From CAYPHA01 sp964410215 (GTDB lineage Bacteria; Calditrichota; Calditrichia; Calditrichales; CAYPHA01), in NCBI GenBank assembly GCA_964410215.1, contig CAYPHA010000004.1, forward strand, positions 62,001 through 126,000: a stretch of DNA of 64,000 bases, read 5' to 3'. The notes beneath the pieces are model-generated. The model was given only the letters and a program-made list of their open reading frames with translations. It did not search any database and was not told the origin of the DNA. The position numbers were made by a program, and so were the translations under genes. The first letter of the stretch is position 1. Each line of letters opens with the position of its first letter. Shown piece by piece: positions 1 through 7,876 of this stretch.

Positions 1-2
1 GG

Positions 3-2432
3 GCTTATTTCCTGATATACCGCATCATTACACCATTCCACAGCCTGGCCGACTGGGTGCGCCAGGTGGTTATCGGAAAAATCGACCAGGATGAAATCGA
101 TATCGATGCATCTGATGAGCTCGGTGAAATCGCCCAGGCTTTCAACGAGATGACCGACAAGTTCCGTAAGGCCCAGGTCAATCTTATGGAACAGCAGAAG
201 CTGCAGAAAGAGCTTCAGGTTGCCCAGGAAATTCAGCAGATGCTGCTGCCCAGTGACTTTCCCAGCGTGGAAGGCTTTGAGATCGCTTCCTACTACGAAG
301 CGGCTAAAGAAGTGGGTGGTGACCTTTTCGACTTTGTGGAAGTCGATGCCGATACAATCGGAATCTGCGTAGCAGACGTATCCGGTAAAGGCGTGCCGGG
401 ATCATTGATCATGACCATGATCCGTACAGCCCTGCGGCTCGAATCGCGTGACAATCATGACCCGGCCGATGTGCTGGCACGTGTCAATCGCTTCGTTACC
501 GATGATATGAAACGCGGCATGTTTGTCACCATGTTCTATGTGGTCATCGATTCCCGTAATCGTGTTATTCATTATGCCAGTGCCGGTCACAACCCGATGA
601 TTCTATATCGTCCGTCGACAAGGCATACGTATTACCTCAATCCTTCGGGTTTTCCGGTCGGGATTCAGCTTCCTGATATAAAACTGTTTGATCAGAAGAT
701 CGAAACCGATTCGATCCGCCTCAAGGAAGACGATATTCTGGTCCTCTATACCGATGGTATAACGGAGGCGATGAATGTCAAGCGGGAACTGTTCCGTGAA
801 GAACGTTTTCTGGACAGCATACGTCGCAATGGACACTACGATGTTACTGAATTCGTGAAGAGCATCAAGGATGACCTTAAAAACTTTACCGGTGGTGCTA
901 TTCAGAATGATGATATCACCTTCGTTTCCATAAAAGAAAAACTGATGCCCGGTGAAGTCCTGTATAAGATCCACAAAGAAATGCATGACCTGATTTTAGA
1001 GGGGATGACCATCAAAGATGCCTGCGAGAAGATGCGTGTATCCCCGTATCATTTTTATAAATATAAAGGAATTGTGGAGGAAGGCGGACTGGAAGGCCTG
1101 AAAGAATACCTGGCCGGGAAAGATACGATTGGAAAAAAACATCTTTCAATTGAAACGAAAACGAAGATGTTCGATATTATCGCCAAGCATCCGGGCTATG
1201 GCGCCAAGAGTATAGCGAATCACCTCAACACCGAAGCCTATGGTTTTGAAAAAGTCGATGAACGTCTGATTTATAATGAACTGGTGAAACTGCGCCTGAC
1301 CAAGCGTGAACAGCGTGACCGCTGGATCAATAAATCGGATCGTATGAAACGTCTGAAACAACCGGGAACGCCGTTGTTAACACTCGATGGCCAGGTGATC
1401 CTCAATTTCGAATCGTCCGAAAACGAAGTCGCAAAACGCCATGCACCCATAGAAAATCATTTTATGCAGCAGCAGGGTGAACGCAGAGAAACGTTTGTCC
1501 GTGAAATCGGCCCGAAACCGAAAAAGGAAGAACCTGCTAAAACAGAAGAAAAGCCAACCGTACAACCCGCAGAGACCGGTACGGATCATGCGCAGAAAGC
1601 GGAACCAAGAAAAGCGGATATTACCGGTGCGGTTTCATTGAAGGACAAACGAAGCGCTTCCGTCAGCAAGCCAGCATCAAAACCGGAAACAAAAAAAGAG
1701 ACAGCGCCGGCACCATCCAAACCGGCTGCAACCCGGCAGGTGCCGAAAAAAGCGTCAGGCCAGGAAAAAGCCAGACCGAAACCACAAAAAGATACAGCAA
1801 AACCGAAAACGGCAAAGCCGGATACAAAAATCAACGCAAAGCCCGCTCCAAAATCAAAACCGGAAAGCACAGCGGAAGCAGCCCCGCAGATTCCGATGAG
1901 CCGTGAAGAATTGCTCAAACAGGTGAGCCGTAAGACAGAACCGGGTGTTATCGATGAATTGTATCATTCCATCACAGACGACATCAAAGCCATTGATACG
2001 ATAAACGAAAATCTGGAAAACAGCGGGAATTTAGACAATGATATAAGAAAAATTAATTTAATACTGAAAATTACGCTTAAGAATCCGATACTAGGAAATG
2101 TAACCGATGTGAAACAGATATTTCGTCAGGTCCATCATATGATCAGTTTACTTGAAAAACACGACGGGAACCTGGATAAAGAATTAATAATCACGACGTT
2201 AAAAGACGTATTGAAATATATAGAAAAAGGCAATATATTAAAAAATGTCAACAGGTTGGTAGAATTAATTAATGAAATCGGTGTTAAATATCACCGGCTT
2301 TCCGGAAAGCTGGCTCAACCTGCCCGGTCTTCCGATAACGAGATTGACCGGATCCGCAGAAAACTGGAAGAAAGTAATGTTTTTACTGATTCCCATCTCC
2401 TGGAAAGTATAACAAAAAACAACAAGGACTAA
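3..2432 (+). CDS. HAMP-SpoIIE (RsbU-type) serine phosphatase with transposase-like HTH module, 5' partial
   Basis: The frame is open from the window edge, so the true start lies upstream. The visible N-terminus is the end of a membrane helix followed by a HAMP-like segment (about 50-180) and a short coiled coil. A PP2C/SpoIIE phosphatase domain follows (about 200-950), with GGDLFDF, VADVSGKGVPGS, SAGHNP and YTDGITEA supplying the usual metal-binding Asp residues. Such enzymes dephosphorylate STAS anti-sigma antagonists, and a STAS gene is next downstream. Unusually, two helix-turn-helix segments follow (about 1005-1120 and 1155-1325) that resemble the N-terminal DNA-binding region of IS481/IS3-type transposases. 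Then come a Lys/Pro/Ala-rich linker (about 1490-1890) and a helical C-terminal domain I do not recognise. The phosphatase call is firm; DNA binding by the module is inference. Confidence 0.9.
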   Translation, partial: AYFLIYRIITPFHSLADWVRQVVIGKIDQDEIDIDASDELGEIAQAFNEMTDKFRKAQVNLMEQQKLQKELQVAQEIQQMLLPSDFPSVEGFEIASYYEAAKEVGGDLFDFVEVDADTIGICVADVSGKGVPGSLIMTMIRTALRLESRDNHDPADVLARVNRFVTDDMKRGMFVTMFYVVIDSRNRVIHYASAGHNPMILYRPSTRHTYYLNPSGFPVGIQLPDIKLFDQKIETDSIRLKEDDILVLYTDGITEAMNVKRELFREERFLDSIRRNGHYDVTEFVKSIKDDLKNFTGGAIQNDDITFVSIKEKLMPGEVLYKIHKEMHDLILEGMTIKDACEKMRVSPYHFYKYKGIVEEGGLEGLKEYLAGKDTIGKKHLSIETKTKMFDIIAKHPGYGAKSIANHLNTEAYGFEKVDERLIYNELVKLRLTKREQRDRWINKSDRMKRLKQPGTPLLTLDGQVILNFESSENEVAKRHAPIENHFMQQQGERRETFVREIGPKPKKEEPAKTEEKPTVQPAETGTDHAQKAEPRKADITGAVSLKDKRSASVSKPASKPETKKETAPAPSKPAATRQVPKKASGQEKARPKPQKDTAKPKTAKPDTKINAKPAPKSKPESTAEAAPQIPMSREELLKQVSRKTEPGVIDELYHSITDDIKAIDTINENLENSGNLDNDIRKINLILKITLKNPILGNVTDVKQIFRQVHHMISLLEKHDGNLDKELIITTLKDVLKYIEKGNILKNVNRLVELINEIGVKYHRLSGKLAQPARSSDNEIDRIRRKLEESNVFTDSHLLESITKNNKD

Positions 2433-2481
2433 ATCAGGTTCAAAAAGAACCCTCATTAATTCCCCTCGAAGGAGGATTTGA

Positions 2482-3198
2482 ATGGAAGGAATTCAGGTAT
2501 CAACCGAGATAGCTGGAAGTCGTAACCACATATCGATCATCAAAGTAGGTGGCTATATTGATACCACCACTTCCTCGGAACTGGAACGAGCACTGGATTC
2601 ATTGCTGAAGCAGGGGCGATTTTTCATTATTGTTGATCTTGGAAATGTCGATTACATCAGTAGTGCAGGCTGGGGTATCTTTATCAGTGAAATAAAATCG
2701 ATTCGTGAAAATGGCGGTGATTTGAAACTGGTTCGCATGGTACCGGATGTCTATGAAATCTTTGAATTACTGGAATTTCATCATATACTCGATGTATATG
2801 ATTCCGTTGATGAAGCCGTAAACAAGTTTGAAATGCTTGAAGCGGCAGGGCAGTCGGTTGCTAAAGAGATCACGCTGCCGAAGACCCCGGCGGAACAAGC
2901 GCAGGAACAACGCCAAACCCAGGTTGCCGAACAGCCGCAGCCTTCTGAAACAGTGGCCGAAACGGCGGGTGTCGCCGAAGAATCTCCCAATGTCAACCCG
3001 GCTGATTTCAGCCTGACCGATAAAATTAAAATGATCGTGAGGGAACATCCCCATTTTGGAGCGTATAAAATCAAACGGACACTTAACTCGACCAAATATG
3101 GCTACACACGCGTCGGCTGGTTTGAAGTGCGTTCCCATCTGGTGCGGATGCGCCTGAACAGCCGTTCAAAACGTTATGATTTCGCTGCGTCAGTCTAA
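2482..3198 (+). CDS. STAS-domain anti-sigma factor antagonist-like protein with C-terminal HTH module
   Basis: Residues 1-115 form a SpoIIAA/RsbV-like STAS domain, with the motif VDLGNVDYISSAGWGIF supplying the serine normally phosphorylated by an anti-sigma kinase. A Gln/Pro/Glu-rich linker of about 60 residues follows. The last 60 residues (about 3019-3185) form a winged-helix-like segment matching the second HTH of the upstream phosphatase: both have an HPxxGA core, then YG and a V-[KR]-[LM]-RL ending. The start has a strong AAGGAGG Shine-Dalgarno. It lies 49 bases after the phosphatase gene, so the two are the likely enzyme-substrate pair of a partner switch. The HATPase kinase expected in such systems is not in the window. 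Confidence 0.88.
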   Translation: MEGIQVSTEIAGSRNHISIIKVGGYIDTTTSSELERALDSLLKQGRFFIIVDLGNVDYISSAGWGIFISEIKSIRENGGDLKLVRMVPDVYEIFELLEFHHILDVYDSVDEAVNKFEMLEAAGQSVAKEITLPKTPAEQAQEQRQTQVAEQPQPSETVAETAGVAEESPNVNPADFSLTDKIKMIVREHPHFGAYKIKRTLNSTKYGYTRVGWFEVRSHLVRMRLNSRSKRYDFAASV

Positions 3199-3214
3199 AT
3201 AGGAATGTCATTGA

Positions 3215-3715
3215 ATGAATATGGTTTTTGATATCGTGCTCATTGCCTCCATGGCGGTAGCGGTTTTTTCAAATTTCTACGGCTGGCCGGGCAATGTTGT
3301 CATACCCGTTAATACGCTGATTTATGGAATCATAACAAATTTTCAATCGTTTACCGTTTCATTCATTGTCATCCTGTTTCTACTGTTTATTGTCTTTGAA
3401 CTGCTTGAATTTGTCATTTTATTTTTTACCGCTAAAAAGATCGGTGCTTCAAAGTGGGCCATCATGGGTGGTGTTTTCGGCGGCGTTGTCGGTGCCATAA
3501 GCGGAGCCTTCTTTACACCCGTGATGGGTGCCGTTATCGGATCCGTTTCCGGTGTTTTTATCGGCGCTTTTGTTTTGGAATTTATCAAGTGTAAATGCCT
3601 GGGAAGAAGCCTCAAATCGGGAATCGGTGTTTTCCTGGGAAAAATCGGCGGTTTATCCATGAAGGTCATTGGTGCGGTAACCATGACCATCATGGTCGCA
3701 TCAAAAATTATTTAA
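3215..3715 (+). CDS. DUF456 family membrane protein
   Basis: This 166-residue protein is almost entirely hydrophobic. Two membrane segments lie in the first 75 residues. A central glycine-rich hairpin follows, with GGVFGGVVGAISGAFF repeated as a similar GAVIGSVSGVFIGAF, and a final helix ends the protein. The length, the doubled Gly-zipper pattern and the topology fit the DUF456 family of inner-membrane proteins, whose function is unknown. It starts 16 bases after the STAS gene and is probably cotranscribed with it. A hairpin terminator follows at 3748-3781. Confidence 0.75.
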   Translation: MNMVFDIVLIASMAVAVFSNFYGWPGNVVIPVNTLIYGIITNFQSFTVSFIVILFLLFIVFELLEFVILFFTAKKIGASKWAIMGGVFGGVVGAISGAFFTPVMGAVIGSVSGVFIGAFVLEFIKCKCLGRSLKSGIGVFLGKIGGLSMKVIGAVTMTIMVASKII

Positions 3716-3747
3716 TTTCGAACAAAATAGACCTTATTTGCGTTAAT

Positions 3748-3781
3748 TCCCGTGATGACCTGTCATTCCGGGATTTTTTTT
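3748..3781 (+). terminator. Rho-independent terminator abutting the DUF4159 start codon
   Basis: A hairpin of TCCCG, one mismatch, then GATGAC pairs with GTCATT, one mismatch, CGGGA around a 2-base loop. Eight T residues (3774-3781) follow. The T tract ends one base before the ATG at 3782, so that start codon has no Shine-Dalgarno. Confidence 0.7.
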
Positions 3782-4429
3782 ATGAAAAGAACCATCGGCT
3801 TACTCATACTTATATTGGTTACCGTGCTGAAGGCCCAGACGCTTAATGTGGTCCGGATACATTATGATGGCGGAGGCGACTGGTACGGCAATAAAACGAC
3901 CTGGATTAATATTTTTGAACGGTACCGTGAGGCGTTTCGTGTGGATGTCGCAACACGTGAACATGCCTGTCGGATTACCGATCCGGAGTTTCGTCAATAT
4001 CCGGTTGCCTATATCGCTGGACATGGTAATATCCGTTTTTCTGATACGGAAGCGGCTCTGCTGCGCCAGTACCTGGTCAGCGGAGGATTTCTTTTTGCCG
4101 ATGATGACTATGGAATGGATGCCTCGTTCCGCCGGGCTATGAAGAAGGTATTCCCGGAACTGAATTTTGTCGCATTGCCATTTGATCATCCTGTATATCA
4201 TATTTATTACGATTTCCATAATGGCCTGCCTAAAATACACGAACATGACGGGGGACCGCCTGAAGGTCTGGGATTGATTTATGAAGGGCGGCTCGTTTGC
4301 TTCTACAGTCTGAATACCGATATCTCCGATGGTTGTGAAGATGCTGATATTCATAATGATCCGCCGGCTTTACGCGAACAGGCCCTGCGCATGGCCGTGA
4401 ATATACTCTTATACGCGGTGATGTTCTGA
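3782..4429 (+). CDS. DUF4159 domain secreted protein
   Basis: The ATG at 3782 opens a typical signal peptide (MKRTIGLLILILVTVLKAQ); an upstream in-frame GTG at 3752 would place a hairpin inside the coding region and is disfavoured. The mature protein of about 195 residues matches DUF4159: an N-terminal VVRIHYDGGGDWY stretch, a glutamine-amidotransferase-like fold with GHGNIRFSD and GGFLFADDDYG, then a conserved HPVYHIYYDF segment. DUF4159 genes often sit beside DUF4175, DUF58 and vWA genes in FCB bacteria, and DUF4175 follows here after one base. Function is not established. Translation initiation is odd because a terminator-like T tract directly precedes the ATG. Confidence 0.8.
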   Translation: MKRTIGLLILILVTVLKAQTLNVVRIHYDGGGDWYGNKTTWINIFERYREAFRVDVATREHACRITDPEFRQYPVAYIAGHGNIRFSDTEAALLRQYLVSGGFLFADDDYGMDASFRRAMKKVFPELNFVALPFDHPVYHIYYDFHNGLPKIHEHDGGPPEGLGLIYEGRLVCFYSLNTDISDGCEDADIHNDPPALREQALRMAVNILLYAVMF

Positions 4430-4430
4430 T

Positions 4431-7400
4431 ATGCAGATTGAACAGAATATTCATGATAATATTTACCGCTTTGGCAAGCGGAAACGGCTGTTTGAATTAT
4501 TCGGCAATATGACCTATGCCGTTCTGATTTTCCTTGTACTCTGGATGAGTGTCATTCTTGCCGACCGTGTATTCTATTTTTCACGACTGACCCGCTGGGG
4601 ACTCTTTTTTATTAATATGCCCCTGGTTCTTTATCTTTTTTACAGATATTTTTTTAGGCCTTTCCATTACTGGTTCAGTCTGAAACCCGGTAATGACCTG
4701 ACACCCGTTGCGGCCCTCTTAAGTAAATATTTTCCGGAACTACGTGATGCCTTTGTAAATATGTACCAATTAAGCCGGCTCAAAACTACTGCCGGTACTT
4801 CTGAAGGCCTGCGCAGAGCAGCAGTGGCATCGTTAGCGGAGAAGACAAAAGACATTGATTTCCGGGAGCGATTGCGGATACGTAATTATTTACCGAAACT
4901 GCGCCTGGCTTTACCGGTTCTTGCCGGTACGATCGTATTGCTGAGTTTGCAGGGCGATGGCATGTTGCGTTCCACGCTCCGCCTCCTGAATCCTGCCGGG
5001 GATTACCGGGCCGTCCCTGCATTTCGATTTGATGTGACTCCCGGTTCAACGGATCTCATCATGGGGGAAACGTTTACGGTCCGGGCAGGGTATAACGGGC
5101 CCGCGCTTGAAACCTGCGATGTGTTACTTTTTCAGAACGATACCTATGTGCGCAGTGTGCGGATGACGCAGAAGGCGGACAGCTTTAAAGCGGAGCTGAA
5201 TGATATCCGGCAGAACATGACATACCGGTTACACGGGCAGCCATTGTACGATCTTCATCTTGCTAATCTGCTGGTATCTGATTTTTTTTCAATTGATGTA
5301 AAGCGCCCGCCGCGTATTTCACAAATGGACCTCCGTCTTTATCCACCGGCATACAGCAAACTGGAGCCGGTGCAACTGGAACGGAATGTAGGTGATATTA
5401 CAGCGCTGCCGGGTACGGAAGTAGATGTTAAAATCCTTGCCGATAAACCGGTTCGGGAAGCTGTCATTGCATTCAGCTCCGGGCGGGTCGATTCCCTGGA
5501 TATTCGCGGTGAGCAGCTTAATGGAACGTTTTCAATCCGCGAAGCGGACAGTTATACCATTCGCTTAATTGATGAGGAGCAACTCAGGAATCGCGAACCA
5601 ATCGTGTATGGTATCAGCGTTCTTCCTGACAGAGACCCGTTTGTGGATATCGTATCGCCCGGACAGGATGTGGAAAGTCCTCTCGATGTGAAGATGCAGG
5701 TTCAGGTGGAGGCGCGGGACGATTTCGGTATAGACCGGATTCTTTTACTCTTCCGGTATGTGCGCCAGAACGGCCAGGATGAAGATTCGACCTGGAATAG
5801 CAGACTTCTTAAAAACCTCAGTGGTAATAAACGCCAGGCGGAAGCCTACCATCTTTTCGATTTTGACAGAATGCCCATCTCCTTTAATGATGCCATCGCC
5901 TATTATGCCATAGCATACGACAACAACAGAATCGGCGGGCCGGGTGTTGGCAAATCAGCGATCTATTACATTCGCTTCCCATCCATTGATGAGATTTTCG
6001 ATAGTTTTGCAGAAGAAGAAGCTGAAGAAGTGGAGCGTCTGGATGATGTCGTTATGGAGTCGGAAAACCTAAAGAAGGAACTGGAAGAGCTGAACAGGGA
6101 TCTTAAACGGGAACAGAAACTGGACTGGGAAACACAGCAGCAGATTGAAGAAACGGTTAAAAAGCAGAAAGATCTGCAGAAAAAACTCGAAGATATTCAG
6201 AAAGAACTCCAGGATCTCGTCGAAAATCTGGACCGTAATAATCTGATCAGTCAGGATGTCCTGGAAAAATACATGCAGATCCAGGAATTGTTCAGCGAAA
6301 TGGTAAGCCCGGAATTGTTGAATTCACTGCAAAAATTGCAGGATTCACTGGAAAAGCCCGATTCGCGTCAGGTCCAGCGAGCTCTGGAACAGTTCCGGCA
6401 GAACCAGGAGGCGTTTAAAGAAAATGTTGAACGCACCCTGGAATTATTGAAACAGGTACAATTGGAACAGAAAATGGATCAGCTTGTTCACCAGGCTGAA
6501 CAGCTTCTGGAGCAGCAGAATAAGATCAGCGAAGCATTGAAAGAAGAAAAGAAAGAAGATGCCGCGCAGTTGAGTGACCAGCTTGAACAACAGAAATCCG
6601 GCCTGGATAATATGGAGCGTTCCCTGGAAAACCTCCTGCGCGAACCGCGCATGAATGAATTTGAACAGGCATCTGAAATTCTCGAAAAGGTAGACCGCGA
6701 TATAGAGGATTCAAAACTTAGCGAACAGATGAATAATCTGGCCGATCAGATTTCCCGATCTGATTTTACGGATTCAGAACAAAAATCCCGTAGTCTGGAA
6801 AACAAACTGCAAAACATGGCGAACGAACTGCAATCGGCTCAACAGAACCTTCAACAGCAACATAAACAGCAGGTTCAGAAAGAGATGGCGGCGGCTCTAA
6901 AAAAAATGCTGGAGCTTTCTTTTGACCAGGAGAAAATTCGGGAAAATACCCGGTCGTCTTCCCAGTTCAGCGACGCGCTCCAGGAAATGAACAGGGAACA
7001 GGGGAAACTGACAGAAAACTTTCAAAAGCTGCTCTCTTCTATTGTTGAACTTTCACGGAAAACCTTTTTCCTCGATCCTTCGATGAATAAAGCCCTGGGG
7101 AAAGCCCGGAATAACATGATGGAGAGCATGGGACACCTTGGTGAACGACGCAAAGGACAAGCTTCCAGTAGTCAGCAGAAAGCTATGGAGGGGCTCAATG
7201 AAGCAGCCCGTGGCATGCAGAATGCCCTTTCCCAGATGTCCGGAGCCTCCTCAGGTACCGGATTTGAACAATTCATGGAGCAGCTCCAGAAAATGTCAGG
7301 AATGCAGGGGCAGATAAACGAGGGAACAATGAGTATGTTTCCCGGCGAGGGTAACCAGGGACAGATGTCCATGCAACAGCAGGCCGAAATGCGCCGGCTT

Positions 7401-7826
7401 GCCCAACAGCAGAAGGCAGTGCAGCAGGCACTGGAAGAAATGTCGGGTCAGATGGGTAACCGGGGGGATGTGCTCGGGCGCCTTGGTGAACTGGGCGGAG
7501 AGATGGAAGAGGTTGTCGAGGACCTGCTTTCCATGAAAGTCGACCGCAAAACCATCGACCGGCAGCGACAGATCCTTTCCCGAATGCTCGATGCCCAGAA
7601 ATCGGTACGCGAACGCGAGTACTCTAAAAAACGCAAAGCCGAGCGTGCAGGAGACTATATAGCCAGGGATCCCGGAGACCCGGTCAATATGGAAGACCAG
7701 AAATTTAAGGTGCTCCAGGAAGCTCTTAAAAGGGCCCTGAATGAGGGGTATGGTCCCGATTACCAGGAACTCATTGAACAATACTTTAAATCGCTTACCG
7801 AAGAACTGGATCAGTCTGTCGAATAA
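4431..7826 (+). CDS. DUF4175 family membrane protein with long coiled coil
   Basis: This is a 1131-residue protein. Two or three membrane helices lie within residues 25-75 and another near 155-175. A beta-rich periplasmic region (about 200-510) follows. Then comes a very long Gln/Glu/Lys-rich coiled coil (about 520-900) and a Met/Gln-rich tail with repeated QQQ, MSGQMG and MEQLQKMSG stretches. This order fits DUF4175. It starts one base after DUF4159, and the pair is probably one operon. The family is predicted to act at the cell envelope, but its role is not known. The coiled coil suggests self-assembly or a scaffold. Confidence 0.82.
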   Translation: MQIEQNIHDNIYRFGKRKRLFELFGNMTYAVLIFLVLWMSVILADRVFYFSRLTRWGLFFINMPLVLYLFYRYFFRPFHYWFSLKPGNDLTPVAALLSKYFPELRDAFVNMYQLSRLKTTAGTSEGLRRAAVASLAEKTKDIDFRERLRIRNYLPKLRLALPVLAGTIVLLSLQGDGMLRSTLRLLNPAGDYRAVPAFRFDVTPGSTDLIMGETFTVRAGYNGPALETCDVLLFQNDTYVRSVRMTQKADSFKAELNDIRQNMTYRLHGQPLYDLHLANLLVSDFFSIDVKRPPRISQMDLRLYPPAYSKLEPVQLERNVGDITALPGTEVDVKILADKPVREAVIAFSSGRVDSLDIRGEQLNGTFSIREADSYTIRLIDEEQLRNREPIVYGISVLPDRDPFVDIVSPGQDVESPLDVKMQVQVEARDDFGIDRILLLFRYVRQNGQDEDSTWNSRLLKNLSGNKRQAEAYHLFDFDRMPISFNDAIAYYAIAYDNNRIGGPGVGKSAIYYIRFPSIDEIFDSFAEEEAEEVERLDDVVMESENLKKELEELNRDLKREQKLDWETQQQIEETVKKQKDLQKKLEDIQKELQDLVENLDRNNLISQDVLEKYMQIQELFSEMVSPELLNSLQKLQDSLEKPDSRQVQRALEQFRQNQEAFKENVERTLELLKQVQLEQKMDQLVHQAEQLLEQQNKISEALKEEKKEDAAQLSDQLEQQKSGLDNMERSLENLLREPRMNEFEQASEILEKVDRDIEDSKLSEQMNNLADQISRSDFTDSEQKSRSLENKLQNMANELQSAQQNLQQQHKQQVQKEMAAALKKMLELSFDQEKIRENTRSSSQFSDALQEMNREQGKLTENFQKLLSSIVELSRKTFFLDPSMNKALGKARNNMMESMGHLGERRKGQASSSQQKAMEGLNEAARGMQNALSQMSGASSGTGFEQFMEQLQKMSGMQGQINEGTMSMFPGEGNQGQMSMQQQAEMRRLAQQQKAVQQALEEMSGQMGNRGDVLGRLGELGGEMEEVVEDLLSMKVDRKTIDRQRQILSRMLDAQKSVREREYSKKRKAERAGDYIARDPGDPVNMEDQKFKVLQEALKRALNEGYGPDYQELIEQYFKSLTEELDQSVE

Positions 7827-7876
7827 TTCCACGTTAATAGCTTGTCTTGATTTTTCTAATTGAATACATTCCTGAC

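Noticed and set aside
1005..1330. A transposon insertion at the transposase-like HTH
   Set aside because: There is no catalytic DDE domain and there are no terminal repeats. The segment is in frame within the phosphatase and partly repeated in the STAS protein, so it is a domain, not an element.
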